Source of the DNA: Fuerstiella sp.
GTDB taxonomy: Bacteria; Planctomycetota; Planctomycetia; Planctomycetales; Planctomycetaceae
Assembly (NCBI GenBank): GCA_029941865.1
Contig: JAPYTO010000011.1
Location: 1 to 59,658, forward strand
Direction of reading: 5' to 3'
DNA: 59,658 nucleotides
The number at the start of each line of letters is the position of its first letter. Within the stretch, counting starts at the first letter, position 1. Made by a program: the position numbers and the translations under genes. The notes beneath the pieces were generated by a model that had not been told where the DNA came from, searched no databases, and saw nothing but the letters and a program-made list of their open reading frames with translations. This document shows positions 1 through 8,807 of the stretch, one piece after another.

Positions 1-11
1 GTTCTGTGAGA

Positions 12-46
12 GGGCCGAGTCACGGTTTGATCACCGTGGCTCGCCC
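12..46. repeat. Long imperfect inverted repeat
   Basis: Two arms at 12-26 and 33-46 pair over about 14 bp with one bulge and one G-T pair, closed by a loop of about 6 nt. No T-run follows on either strand, so it is not a classic intrinsic terminator. It may be a terminator of a gene left of the window or a dispersed palindrome. Confidence 0.5.
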
Positions 47-426
47 TACTCGATGAAACGCCTCGCAGTTCTGCTGACGCCACTCACATGGCCGGAAAAT
101 CGCTTGAGTGTTTGGCGAGCAGCAAGGTATAACATGATTATGTGGACAATCTCTCACGTCGCCTCGCAGCGATTTCGTGCATTCTGAGTGCACGGCGACC
201 GGACCGCATACGGCAACGAAAGGCATATGCCTGTTGTTCGACGAAACAGGTGGCCTTATCCGGCAGAAGGTGAAACACTTGATAAAGGCTCAGGACCAGA
301 CGGAGGTAAATCTCGCGGAATAGCCCACGCGTGTTCCGCTCGAATCTCTCATGGCCAGGAATCAACTTCGTCAAATCGTCTATCGCATCCGTAAGCCGCT
401 GTTGTCATTGTGCCTTGCGTTTCGTT
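47..426. other. No gene recognised
   Basis: About 380 bases lie between the left-hand hairpin and the stop codon of the ABC permease. The open frames here are short and resemble no family known to me. I see no RNA gene. Confidence 0.5.
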
Positions 427-1239
427 CTACACCGTGCAGATACTGCGACGTCGAAAAATGACGCCACCGGCAATCCAGAAGACGGAGGCCAGCCCCACCA
501 GAATGCAAATGTCCCTGACAGGAAACTGTCCCGACTGAATCACTACCGCGGGGCGGTAGTACTGCATCACGCTTAAGAACGACACTGTTTTCGCAGGATC
601 CCAGAACTGAGCAATAAAGTTCAGCAGAAAGGACATCAGCAGGATGGCAAACATGATGCCCACTGCTCGACCGCGACGGTCACTGCTGCAGGAAACCATA
701 AATGCGAGACCGCCGACGGCAAGGTAAACGGCCATCAGGTTTGCCATGATGCTGAATGTGGCAAAGGCCCCCGGTCGCATCCTTGGCTCCAGCGCCGACG
801 ATGCCAACCAATGTCCGACGAAACCAGCACTCAGAATAAAAAGGCCCGACAGAATCCAGCCGGTGGTCTCAGTCAGATAAAGCTTCCAGCGGGAAACCGG
901 CAGCCCCAGTAAAAAGTCCACGCTGCCGCGATCGATTTCTCCGGCCGGCATCCGCGAACAATACATCAGTTCGTGGGCCCACAGCAGCGACAGTACAGTT
1001 GGGTGAACCCACAGAAACGCCTGCATCATCTGAGCCGTAAAGGCATCACCGGGATCCATTCCCAGCAGAGCTGTAATCAGCGGCTTTACGAATGGAAGTT
1101 TCTCAAACACTTTGTCGATGTCACCCAACACTTTAGGCAGCAGTCCTGTCAGCAACGCCATGACCAGGGCCAGGCCAATTGCGAGAAACAGGACGGGCCA
1201 GCGAACTTCCAGAAAGATTTTGCGCAACAGCCCTTTCAT
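427..1239 (-). CDS. ABC-2 type transporter permease
   Basis: Integral membrane subunit (270 aa) of an ABC exporter. A hydrophobic segment at about residues 14-35 is followed by a long extracytoplasmic loop and then about five more membrane spans. The internal sequence EIDRGSVDFLLGLPVSR is the cytoplasmic coupling region typical of ABC-2 permeases, which read 'EI..GT...LL..PVSR'. The start codon overlaps the stop of the upstream ATPase gene by 4 nt (ATGA), so the two are co-translated as an operon. The substrate cannot be told from sequence; relatives export drugs, lipids or bacteriocins, or act in stress resistance. Family assignment is firm, substrate unknown. Confidence 0.85.
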   Translation of the reverse strand: MKGLLRKIFLEVRWPVLFLAIGLALVMALLTGLLPKVLGDIDKVFEKLPFVKPLITALLGMDPGDAFTAQMMQAFLWVHPTVLSLLWAHELMYCSRMPAGEIDRGSVDFLLGLPVSRWKLYLTETTGWILSGLFILSAGFVGHWLASSALEPRMRPGAFATFSIMANLMAVYLAVGGLAFMVSCSSDRRGRAVGIMFAILLMSFLLNFIAQFWDPAKTVSFLSVMQYYRPAVVIQSGQFPVRDICILVGLASVFWIAGGVIFRRRSICTV

Positions 1240-2216
1240 GATGCCTCCGATGTGGGAAACCGGCCGTCATTATTTGGATCCGTTGCAGCGTCAGTACAGC
1301 CACTCGTTGCGGGCTCTTGAACAGGCCGATCAGAATCATGGTTGTAGTATTGACGGAACAGGAACTCCAGATTCGGTTTTCCAATGCTCAGATCCACGAT
1401 GGGTTGGGATGCTGCCCACTGCGTCAGATCAACAGCAGAGCCCGTCAACTGAAGGTGCAATTCGTTTCCGGAACGACTCTGCACCGTCACAATGTCGGGC
1501 ACTGCAACGTCGGCGACGATTGTGGAGGATTTCATCGTAACGATGGCAGTTCGAGGTGCCCTGGACTTCAGCACATCCAGTGATTCGTCAACAACGATCC
1601 GTCCCTCGCGGACAATGGCGACGCGGTCGCACAACGATTCCACTTCGCTCAATGTGTGGCTGGAAAAGAAAACCGTATGCCCCGCTGCGGCCAGTTCTCG
1701 CAAACAGTCCGCCAGGGTATCCTGCATCAAGGGGTCCAGTCCCGACGTTGGTTCATCCAGTACCACCAGCTTAGGCCGGTGTGCAAGTGCCAGCACCAAC
1801 GCCACTTTTTGCCGGTTGCCACGGGACATCTTTCGTACCGGCAAATCCGGTTCCAGGCGAAATCGCTCAGCCAGCAGCATTCCGTCTGCGAGAACATCCC
1901 GGCCACGGATTTCACCGGCAATCTGAAATGCCTTGCGAGCCGTCAGCCAGGGGTATAAGCGGACATCACCCGCCACGTAGCCAATATCCTGTTTGATCGT
2001 GGCGCTCCTGGCCCAGCAGTCCTGTCCCAATACTGTGGCAGTACCTGATGACGCCTTCAGAAATCCCAGCAGCAGGCGAATTGTGGTCGACTTCCCTGCC
2101 CCATTTGGCCCCAGAAATCCAAATATTTCACCCGCACTGACGCACAAATCCACTTCGTCGACACCGCGACGATGGCCGTATGCTTTGGTCAGCTGTTGTG
2201 TGACGATAATGGACAT
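1236..2216 (-). CDS. ABC transporter ATP-binding protein
   Basis: Cytoplasmic ATPase (326 aa) driving the ABC-2 permease encoded just downstream. The Walker A motif GPNGAGKST lies near residues 37-45, Walker B is LVVLDEPTSGLDP, and the H-loop is SSHTLSE. The signature is the degenerate MSRGNRQKV seen in many ABC-2 exporters in place of LSGGQ. About 110 residues after the ATPase core form the accessory C-terminal domain common in this subfamily. It is first in a two-gene operon read leftward, with a 4-nt overlap. A start at 2216 gives the standard N terminus just before the first strand (IIVTQQLTKAYG). Confidence 0.9.
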   Translation of the reverse strand: MSIIVTQQLTKAYGHRRGVDEVDLCVSAGEIFGFLGPNGAGKSTTIRLLLGFLKASSGTATVLGQDCWARSATIKQDIGYVAGDVRLYPWLTARKAFQIAGEIRGRDVLADGMLLAERFRLEPDLPVRKMSRGNRQKVALVLALAHRPKLVVLDEPTSGLDPLMQDTLADCLRELAAAGHTVFFSSHTLSEVESLCDRVAIVREGRIVVDESLDVLKSRAPRTAIVTMKSSTIVADVAVPDIVTVQSRSGNELHLQLTGSAVDLTQWAASQPIVDLSIGKPNLEFLFRQYYNHDSDRPVQEPATSGCTDAATDPNNDGRFPTSEAS

Positions 2217-2371
2217 GCCGTGCTTGTCATCGTTGATCTCAGGATTGCCGCAGCGTCGAATTCCAGCGGATTATTGCAGGCAGTCCCCTGAGAGCCAGTC
2301 ACTGAGCAATTCGCCCAGACGGTAAAATCAATATGAGTCTGTTGATTCGTCGTTCAAACGGAGCTACGAAC

Positions 2372-2400
2372 TTGAACGCTCTGTGGGCCGAGGATACTAT
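2372..2400 (+). promoter_or_regulatory. Sigma-70-type promoter of tRNA-His
   Basis: TTGAAC at 2372-2377 and TACTAT at 2395-2400 are separated by exactly 17 nt. The mature tRNA starts 35 nt downstream of the -10 element. The bases after the -10 (tccgccgcc) form a GC-rich discriminator, which in other bacteria goes with growth-rate or stringent control of stable RNA; that is inference here. Confidence 0.65.
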
Positions 2401-2434
2401 TCCGCCGCCAGACGCCCAAAGCGTCGTCGATTAT

Positions 2435-2509
2435 GGTGGGTATAGCTCAGTTGGTTAGAGCGCCGGATTGTGATTCCGGAGGTCGCCGGTTCAAATCCGG
2501 TTACTCACC
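2435..2509 (+). tRNA. tRNA-His (GTG)
   Basis: A complete cloverleaf is visible. The acceptor stem is GTGGGTA/TACTCAC, the D arm contains AGCTCAGTTGGTTAGAGC, and the anticodon stem CCGGA/TCCGG encloses loop TTGTGAT with anticodon GTG at 2470-2472. The T arm contains GGTTCAAATCC. The extra 5' G at 2435 opposite C73 at 2509 is the identity element of tRNA-His. CCA is not encoded and must be added after transcription. It has its own promoter upstream and a terminator just downstream, so it is a single-gene unit. Confidence 0.97.
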
Positions 2510-2523
2510 CTTCCCAAACAAAG

Positions 2524-2557
2524 ACCCCGTCATGACTTATGTCTGGCGGGGTTTTTT
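2524..2557 (+). terminator. Rho-independent terminator after tRNA-His
   Basis: The stem accCCCG...CGGGGt is followed directly by a run of six T. It starts 15 nt after the tRNA 3' end. Confidence 0.8.
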
Positions 2558-2780
2558 GATGCGGATTAGGCGGGATTCTGTACCGTCTGTGTACCCTTTT
2601 TAGCGTGATGTCGCCGATGGCCCTGTGAGCAGTGGCCGCTTCCTGGTTATGGCGATACAGGCGATGAATCGCTTCATTCTTGTGACCGATGATCTGCAAT
2701 GCCCGTTTGTTCCTGCTGGAACAGAGTAGATACCGCCGTTGGCCGAACTTATCGCGGACGCATACACGCCAGTATGCCAC
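2558..2780 (-). pseudogene. Possible remnant of a tyrosine recombinase C terminus
   Basis: The minus-strand frame entering from 2780 reads ...RALQIIGHKNEAIHRLYRHNQEA... This resembles the last catalytic block of phage-type integrases, where a GHK/GH(x) motif precedes the nucleophilic Tyr of 'RxY'. Neither the upstream catalytic core (Arg, RHTxxT box) nor a start codon for a full gene is present. The frame runs straight into the tRNA-His 3' end, which is a usual integration site. If the reading is right, it is the residue of an integrated element that was otherwise lost. The match is short and could be chance. Confidence 0.35.
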
Positions 2781-2788
2781 CTTGTTTG

Positions 2789-4573
2789 CTACACCTCTTC
2801 CGCTTTCTTCGCATATTCCGCCACGGTTTGGATCAGTTTTTTTCTGTCAACAGGCTTAGTCGCATAGTCATCACACCCGGCATCGAGGCATTTCTGGCGG
2901 TCAGTTGACATGGCATGGGCCGTCAGGGCGATGATGGGCAGAGTGTAGCCTTTCTCTCGCAGTTGCCGTGTTGCCGCATAGCCGTCCAGGACTGGCATCT
3001 GCATATCCATCAGGATCACGTGGAACGGACAGCCTTCTGACTCTGCGGCGGTCACCATGTCAAGGGCGACCTGCCCGTTGTCGGCCACCGTGACATCTGC
3101 TCCGGCTTTCTTCACGATGAAGCCGATCAGCCGTTGATTGTCAGGTCCATCTTCGGCAAACAGGATGCGATAGTCGGCCAGTGGAGACTCTGCTTCGTCA
3201 GCCGCTTTCACATCCACGGTTTCGACGGGGTTATCAATCAATCTCACATCATCCAGTAGACCCGTGGCGACGGTGAATGAAAACGTGCTGCCTGTTCCAA
3301 TGGTGCTTGAAGCGGAGATTTCGCCGCCAAGAGCTTCCACCAGTCGTTTGCTGATCGTGAGTCCGAGGCCCGTTCCGCCAAACTGTCGCGTTGTTGAGCT
3401 GTCGGCTTGCACGAACGGCAGGAAGAGCGACTCAATTCTGTCTTCGGAAATCCCTGTTCCCGAGTCAATTACGTCAAACTGCAGTTTCGGTTCATCACCT
3501 GTGTTATTCAGCAGGCGAGTGATGATCTGAACGGATCCAGCCTCTGTGAACTTGATCGCATTGCCAACGACGTTGATGAGTACCTGACGCAACCGAGTGG
3601 GATCCGTACAAATCGTTTCGGGCATCGGACCATCAAACTGCACACTCAAGGCCAATCCTTTTGATCTCGCCCGCACCGCCATCAGTGAGGAGACATCGGA
3701 AACGAATTCATGAGGGGAACATTCGATTTGTTCCACACTCATTTTTCCTGACTCGATCCTGGACAGGTCCAGAATGTCGTTGATGACACAGATGAGATGT
3801 TTGCCGTTCTGTTTGACCGTGAGTGCGGCGTCAATGTCCTCTGGATTGGTGACGTTGTCCAGCAAAATGTCATTGAAGCCGAGGATGGCGGTCATCGGTG
3901 TCCGAATTTCATGGCTCATGTTAGCAAGGAACTCGCTCTTCGAACGATTCGCCGCTTCAGCAGCTTCCCTGGCCAGGATCAACGTGGCTTCGGCCCGTTT
4001 GCTGACTGTGATGTCGGTCAGCGTCAGACGACACTGAATCTCATTGTCCTCAGTCGTTCGGGCAACCGTACCGTCCAGCTTTACCCACATCGGATCAGAA
4101 TCGCCCTGGTGCAGCCGCAACTGGCAGGATTGTTTCTCACCGCTGTCCAACAGGGCACGTCGAAACCTGTAATACGTATCCTGGTCATCATGGACGATGA
4201 AGGCGGATAGTGGCTGTTTGTCGAGTGACGTTTTGTCCCTGCCGAAAATTTTCGCAACGGTCTGGTTCGCTTGTTCAATAAGGCCGTTTGCGTTGACGAT
4301 CAGGTAGCCAACAGGAGCAAGGTTATACAGGTCGCTGTAAGCATCCCGTAACGTAGTGAGTTCTTCCTGTGTTCGTCGAAGTTCCTCGTTCTGCATCTCC
4401 AGTTCAATCTGGTGCGTCTGCAGTCCGTGAATTAGTCGCTGACTTTCTTCAACGGATTCGTTCGACTCTGATGGAACGGGACGGTCTTGAATTTCAGCTT
4501 CCGCTTGCCGTCGCAGTTCGGCCAATAGTTCCGATTTCGACGGCATATTTTTCATGGTGTCAGAACGTTCCAA
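2789..4573 (-). CDS. Hybrid histidine kinase (PAS-HisKA-HATPase-receiver)
   Basis: 594-residue cytoplasmic sensor kinase with no membrane span. A coiled coil rich in Glu and Gln (about residues 36-75) precedes a PAS domain (LAPVGYLIVNANGLIEQ, about 80-190). The HisKA phosphoacceptor box is FLANMSHEIRTPM. The ATPase domain has an N box (NVVGNAIKFTEAG), G1 (DSGTGIS) and G2 (GTGLGLTIS). The C-terminal receiver has acidic residues in FAEDGPDN, the phospho-Asp in ILMDMQMP, and the Lys in YATKPV. The phosphorelay partner is not encoded nearby. The first Met is at 4573; an internal Met (MKNMPSKSE, 4555) is equally possible. Confidence 0.92.
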   Translation of the reverse strand: MERSDTMKNMPSKSELLAELRRQAEAEIQDRPVPSESNESVEESQRLIHGLQTHQIELEMQNEELRRTQEELTTLRDAYSDLYNLAPVGYLIVNANGLIEQANQTVAKIFGRDKTSLDKQPLSAFIVHDDQDTYYRFRRALLDSGEKQSCQLRLHQGDSDPMWVKLDGTVARTTEDNEIQCRLTLTDITVSKRAEATLILAREAAEAANRSKSEFLANMSHEIRTPMTAILGFNDILLDNVTNPEDIDAALTVKQNGKHLICVINDILDLSRIESGKMSVEQIECSPHEFVSDVSSLMAVRARSKGLALSVQFDGPMPETICTDPTRLRQVLINVVGNAIKFTEAGSVQIITRLLNNTGDEPKLQFDVIDSGTGISEDRIESLFLPFVQADSSTTRQFGGTGLGLTISKRLVEALGGEISASSTIGTGSTFSFTVATGLLDDVRLIDNPVETVDVKAADEAESPLADYRILFAEDGPDNQRLIGFIVKKAGADVTVADNGQVALDMVTAAESEGCPFHVILMDMQMPVLDGYAATRQLREKGYTLPIIALTAHAMSTDRQKCLDAGCDDYATKPVDRKKLIQTVAEYAKKAEEV

Positions 4574-4938
4574 CGTCTATGACTTTCATCACCGCTGTCC
4601 TGGCGAAGAACGACACTGCTGAGTTTCTACCTGTTCAACGGATTTTCGAGGGAATCTTCGCAACCTGTTGAAACTATAACTGATCAAACACGTCGGAGCC
4701 TTACGCAGTGACAACGACGATTGTCCTGGAATCAGATCAGGAAGAACAGGCCATTCAGTAGCGACTTAAGCAATATCGGGATCATCTATCAGACCTGTGA
4801 CGAATTGCGATCTGTGAGGATGTTGAGATACTGCCGCACAGAGCAGACGAATATCCCTTGTACACGCTCGCCTGTTCACTCTCGGAAATCCAGCACTGTC
4901 CTGTGGCAAACAGAAACTGCCTTCGGATGCTGTGTGGA
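4574..4938. other. No gene recognised
   Basis: About 365 bases lie between the hybrid kinase start and the end of the protease gene. It must hold the promoter of the hybrid kinase. I see no convincing small gene or hairpin. Confidence 0.5.
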
Positions 4939-6093
4939 TCAGACAATCTGCATTCGCGTCAGGTGCTGTCGCAGTTCGTCGGGGCGTTCTCTCAATGGCG
5001 AGGGCGGCAGCGTAACCAGCAATGAGCCGAACCGCCGGGCAGCGAGTATGGCATCTCGGGTCACAAGCCCTTCCAGGTGACCAAACGCGTCAACCACCGG
5101 AAGCGAGGCGAATTGAGACGCCTGCAGGTGCTCAGCCGCAACCGGCACCGTTTCATTCGATCGAACCAGCTTCAGCTGGCGGTGGCACAGCTGCCCAACC
5201 GAGATTTCCGGCTGTTCTTCAGCCACTGCGGCGGCGAGATCTTCAATCCGGACAATGCCCTCAAACTGTCCGCTCGAAACAACAGGCAGTTCGTGTTTGT
5301 TGGCGGACATCGCGAAACGCAACGCCCAAACGGCCGATGCCTGGGCCGGAATTGCATCGAAGCGAGTAATCATCATGTCGCCAACGTGGAGGTCTTCCAG
5401 CGAAGCTTCTGTTTCTGCCGCTTCGGCTTCCTGAGCCGCCCCGAGGAATACGAAGCCGGCAATGAAGATCAGCATCGGATTGTATAAGACGAACAGCCCA
5501 GCCACTCCCAGAAGTACAGCCATCGTCTGACCGACCTTTGCAGCAATGCGCGTCGCTCTCAAATGTCCCATTCCCAGTGACAGCAAGGCTCGCAGGACTC
5601 GACCACCGTCCAGTGGAAACGCGGGCAGCATGTTGAACACAATCATCGCCAGATTGACGGCAATCACCTTTCCAACAAGACTTGTGCCGAGCGACGTCGG
5701 GGTCATTAGTCCGTCGACACCGATAAGCGGCACGGTGATCGCCAGCAGGACTGAAGCGATGATTACATTGACGGCTGGCCCGGCTATTGCCACGATCAAT
5801 TCCTCGCGTGGATGCTTCGGCATTTTTTCCAGCCGAGCCACACCGCCGATCGGCATAAGAATGATGTCCCGCGTTCGGACACCAAAACGACGTGCCGCCA
5901 GCGCATGGCCGAGTTCGTGCAGAACGACGCATGCAAAAATGGCGGTTACAAACGTGAGGTCTGCAATCATTCCAAACACGGGACTCCCCGTCGCCAGTCC
6001 GCTCAGAATTATGTACGCAGGGATCAACAGAAACGTCCAATGCAAAAACACGGGAATGCCTGCTGCCGTACCAATTCGAATTGACTTGCTCAT
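4939..6093 (-). CDS. Site-2-type zinc metalloprotease (M50) with CBS pair
   Basis: 384-residue polytopic membrane protease. The zinc motif HELGH lies at residues 59-63 inside a membrane span, and the second ligand motif NMLPAFPLDGGR lies about 110 residues later. These are the hallmarks of the SpoIVFB/RIP branch of S2P proteases. Residues from about 240 to the end form two CBS domains that usually bind adenine nucleotides. Members cut membrane-anchored regulators. The start at 6093 (MSKSIRIG) is chosen over an upstream Met at 6153 because GAGGT lies 6 nt before it and the family begins with this strand. The csrA gene lies about 190 bases upstream on the same strand. The substrate is unknown. 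Confidence 0.9.
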   Translation of the reverse strand: MSKSIRIGTAAGIPVFLHWTFLLIPAYIILSGLATGSPVFGMIADLTFVTAIFACVVLHELGHALAARRFGVRTRDIILMPIGGVARLEKMPKHPREELIVAIAGPAVNVIIASVLLAITVPLIGVDGLMTPTSLGTSLVGKVIAVNLAMIVFNMLPAFPLDGGRVLRALLSLGMGHLRATRIAAKVGQTMAVLLGVAGLFVLYNPMLIFIAGFVFLGAAQEAEAAETEASLEDLHVGDMMITRFDAIPAQASAVWALRFAMSANKHELPVVSSGQFEGIVRIEDLAAAVAEEQPEISVGQLCHRQLKLVRSNETVPVAAEHLQASQFASLPVVDAFGHLEGLVTRDAILAARRFGSLLVTLPPSPLRERPDELRQHLTRMQIV

Positions 6094-6284
6094 GATTTTA
6101 CCTCTCAAATGTGTTGTTCGATTAACGAACCTCCTGCTTACAAAAAACCGCACGGAATTACGGAACTCAACACAATAGGTGAGTCCAACGAAGTCGTCTC
6201 TGACACACCGTCAACTCTTTCGTGTTGCCGCAGTGGTCATCATGCCTGCTCGATGACCACTGTTGGCACACGCTCTCGATTACG

Positions 6285-6455
6285 TCAGTTTTGATCACGT
6301 TCCATGCGATTCCGAAGCTCAGTTCGAATCACCGGGATTTCGCGCGGAGCGTTGATTCCGAGCCGCACAGCATTGCCACTGATGTGCAGCACTTGAACTG
6401 TAATCCTGTCGCCGATCCGAATAATTTCATTCGTTTTCCGTGATAGAACAAGCAT
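6285..6455 (-). CDS. csrA: Carbon storage regulator CsrA
   Basis: A 56-residue protein beginning MLVLSRK, followed by NEIIRIGD and [18 protein letters not shown]. It matches CsrA/RsmA over its full length. Leu-4 and Arg-6 at the first strand and Arg-44 (VIRTEL) are the RNA-contacting residues of the family and are all kept. CsrA dimers bind GGA-containing hairpins in mRNA leaders and change translation or stability; in many bacteria they control motility, biofilm and carbon storage. The Shine-Dalgarno AGGGAG precedes the ATG by about 8 nt. An alternative ATG 5 nt upstream is in another frame. It lies about 190 bases upstream of the M50 protease gene and may be cotranscribed. Confidence 0.96.
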   Translation of the reverse strand: MLVLSRKTNEIIRIGDRITVQVLHISGNAVRLGINAPREIPVIRTELRNRMERDQN

Positions 6456-6460
6456 TTCAT

Positions 6461-6909
6461 CACTCCCTTAAATTCAGTTGGGACGATGAGACAATGCAGT
6501 GCACGCCCTGTGCCAAAACGGGCAGTTTATGCCGGATTGGTTCTGGTGCGGTCTGGTACAATTTCTGTCCTGGCGATTGTGTTCGGCATCTGATTGGTCC
6601 GACTCACCGCTGGCACAATTGTGACCGGGGTGGACAGTTCCTGGTCATGGACAACAGACGACAGACGACAGGCAGAATGAACGTTCCTGGCGGGCACACT
6701 CGGACACGCAGTACATTTGTCGGGACGAGTCGTGATTGGGAGGGACAAAAGTACCGTTCTACGAATCGGGGCTGTTTTCACGTGCCGAGCGCAATTATCC
6801 GGGCAGCATTCACGTCGACGAAAATCCTGACTTCGTGTAATCTGCGCGCGTTTGGATCTGTTGTTCCACGATTTCATTGGAAGACGTATTCAGGGAAGGA
6901 GCGTTAACA
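6461..6909. other. Divergent intergenic region, no gene recognised
   Basis: About 450 bases separate csrA (leftward) from the secreted-protein gene (rightward), so promoters of both must lie here. Open frames present have no recognisable similarity. Confidence 0.5.
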
Positions 6910-8361
6910 ATGTCTCGATCTAAACGGGATTCACCGACGGTTGCCGGGCAGCCATGCAACAGCTCGATCGTCCGTCAACACAGTGGGACTGCCCGGATCG
7001 CAGCTGCGGAACAGGCGAAATGGTCGTTCGCCGTCGGCTGCATGCTGGCCGTTTTTTGCGTCCCGCACACAGGCGTTGCTGAGGACCCTGCCGCCGCCGC
7101 AATTACGTTCTCGTCGACCGGAACTGCCACGCACGTCAGTGCCATCGATTACAAAATTGAAATTCGCGGTGATATCAAAACACCTCATTCCACTGGTACT
7201 CGAACGTGGCCAATGGAATCGCGCGGTGCGTTTCGCTTCGAGCAACGATCACTGCCCACAGACCTGGGCGGACCGTTCACTTTGCGTGCGGTTCGCAGAT
7301 TCAGCGCCGCTGGTACACAGACCACCGTCGGAACCGGAACCAGGACCGGGGTCTCCCTGTCGAAGTCGTACAGAACCATCCACACGTTTGGATCGGACAC
7401 GGGATTGGTTCACGTTTCGCCAAAGTATGCTCTGCCACGACAACAGCTGGATTTGTTACAGATGCCCTGTGACGTCCTGGTCGTTGCCGCGCTGCTGCCG
7501 TCGTCAGCGGTGAGCGTTGGTGACAAGTGGAACACCGACGACTGGGTCATGCCGATGGTGATGGGTGTCGAAGCCGTGATCGAACAGTCGGCCACCTGTG
7601 AACTGAAGTCTGCGAACGACGAGACCGCCATCGTGCTGTTCAATGGCAGAGTGCACGGTGCGACCCTGGGATCGGAGACGACCGCGTCCATCAGCGGTGA
7701 GTTCACCGTGCACCGCAGAAGCGGAATGATTACGTCACTGAAGGCGACCCAAAAGGAAGAACGCACGCCGGGGTCAGTCAGCCCGGGACTTGATGTCACC
7801 GCTGTGATCGACTGGACTCAGACGCTCGGCAGTGCGGATTCAAAAACGCTGGCCACATTGACCGAAACCGCTCCGTCAGATCGCGCCCGTTTGTTGCTGC
7901 TGCAGACGTCGTTGAAGCTGCAGTTGACACATTCGCGAGAATGGCATCTGTTTCATGAAACGCCATCGGTGCTGATGATGCGGCAGCTGCGCGATGGCAA
8001 TCTGATTTCTCAATGCAATATTTCCAGCGCCGTTACTGTTGCAGCAAAACAGCATACGCCGGACAGTGAATTTCTGTCAGACGTGACGGATTCCGTCAAG
8101 CAACGGAATGGGCGCGTCGTGGAACAGGAAACCGTGCGAGACGACAACCGATGGCGAATTCGCCACATCCGGGCGATTGGAGATGCCAGTGGTAAGGTGA
8201 TTGTGTGGGACTATTATCTATGTTCGACCGGCACGGGGGAGCAGTTTTCGATGTTCTTTTCGCACGCTCAGGACGATGCTGAGTCGTTCGGCGACGAGGC
8301 CACCAAATTGTTGGCAGGGCTGCAGATTGCACGCAAACGGCCAGCACTCCCGTTTCGATGA
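6910..8361 (+). CDS. Secreted protein of unknown function
   Basis: 483 residues. I do not recognise the family. An unusually long polar N-terminal stretch (about 37 residues) precedes a hydrophobic segment (WSFAVGCMLAVFCV) and a plausible signal peptidase site after GVA, so it is probably exported. Long n-regions like this are common in planctomycete exported proteins. The rest is beta-rich with many Thr and Ser, and has no Cys pattern, metal site or repeat I can see. The start at 6910 is preferred over one at 6877 because GGAAGGAGC sits 7 nt before it. It stands alone, with csrA divergent and prc about 450 bases downstream. Confidence 0.7.
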   Translation: MSRSKRDSPTVAGQPCNSSIVRQHSGTARIAAAEQAKWSFAVGCMLAVFCVPHTGVAEDPAAAAITFSSTGTATHVSAIDYKIEIRGDIKTPHSTGTRTWPMESRGAFRFEQRSLPTDLGGPFTLRAVRRFSAAGTQTTVGTGTRTGVSLSKSYRTIHTFGSDTGLVHVSPKYALPRQQLDLLQMPCDVLVVAALLPSSAVSVGDKWNTDDWVMPMVMGVEAVIEQSATCELKSANDETAIVLFNGRVHGATLGSETTASISGEFTVHRRSGMITSLKATQKEERTPGSVSPGLDVTAVIDWTQTLGSADSKTLATLTETAPSDRARLLLLQTSLKLQLTHSREWHLFHETPSVLMMRQLRDGNLISQCNISSAVTVAAKQHTPDSEFLSDVTDSVKQRNGRVVEQETVRDDNRWRIRHIRAIGDASGKVIVWDYYLCSTGTGEQFSMFFSHAQDDAESFGDEATKLLAGLQIARKRPALPFR

Positions 8362-8807
8362 TACTCTTTGTCCGGACGACGGTGTTGGGCGACCGAGGGG
8401 GCGTTGACCAGTTCTACCCGGTGTCTGCGTGGCGCAGGAAAACGTGCTGATGCTGTGGAAAGCGAGGCGGACAGAGGGAAAAACACTATAATACTTGTCA
8501 GGGCGTCGTGTGGAGCGGCAACGTTCATCAGCCCGTCCGCCTTCGTCGCCTTCGCATGGCTGCAGGAAACGCCGAACGGGTGCCATAGGTTTTGCCGACG
8601 TTTGTTTGAGGCAAATGCCAAGTGCATCTGTTTGTATGTTTGCTGAAACAAACGTCTTGCGACAAAGACGACTTGTCGTCTAGGATCTATCGGTTGCTCT
8701 CGATCACGCCCCAGCGACGGTCGGAAGGGAAGGGACGAGACGTTCTTGTGAGTTCTTGTCGATACAAGTCGCTGAATCATCACCGATCAGCCATAGAGGA
8801 ATTCAAG
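8362..8807. other. Long leader or intergenic region before prc
   Basis: About 445 bases without a convincing gene. The second half holds the nested inverted repeats described separately, just upstream of the protease start. Confidence 0.5.
8597..8680 (+). promoter_or_regulatory. Nested inverted repeats upstream of prc
   Basis: GACGTTTGTTT (8597-8607) and AAACAAACGTC (8646-8656) are perfect 11-bp complements around a 38-nt loop. They are followed by a perfect 6-bp hairpin GACGAC-TT-GTCGTC (8667-8680). The prc start codon is 128 nt further on. The arrangement could be a folded mRNA leader or a double operator. No T-run is present, so it is not a simple terminator. Confidence 0.4.

Noticed and set aside
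138-374. A 78-residue minus-strand frame near the left edge
   Set aside because: No similarity, no ribosome site and biased Arg content; not supportable as a gene.
4721-5080. A 119-residue plus-strand frame
   Set aside because: It runs into the antisense of the M50 protease gene and has no recognisable feature.
5261-6040. A 259-residue minus-strand frame inside the M50 protease gene
   Set aside because: It is the same strand in another frame; the protease motifs fix the true frame.
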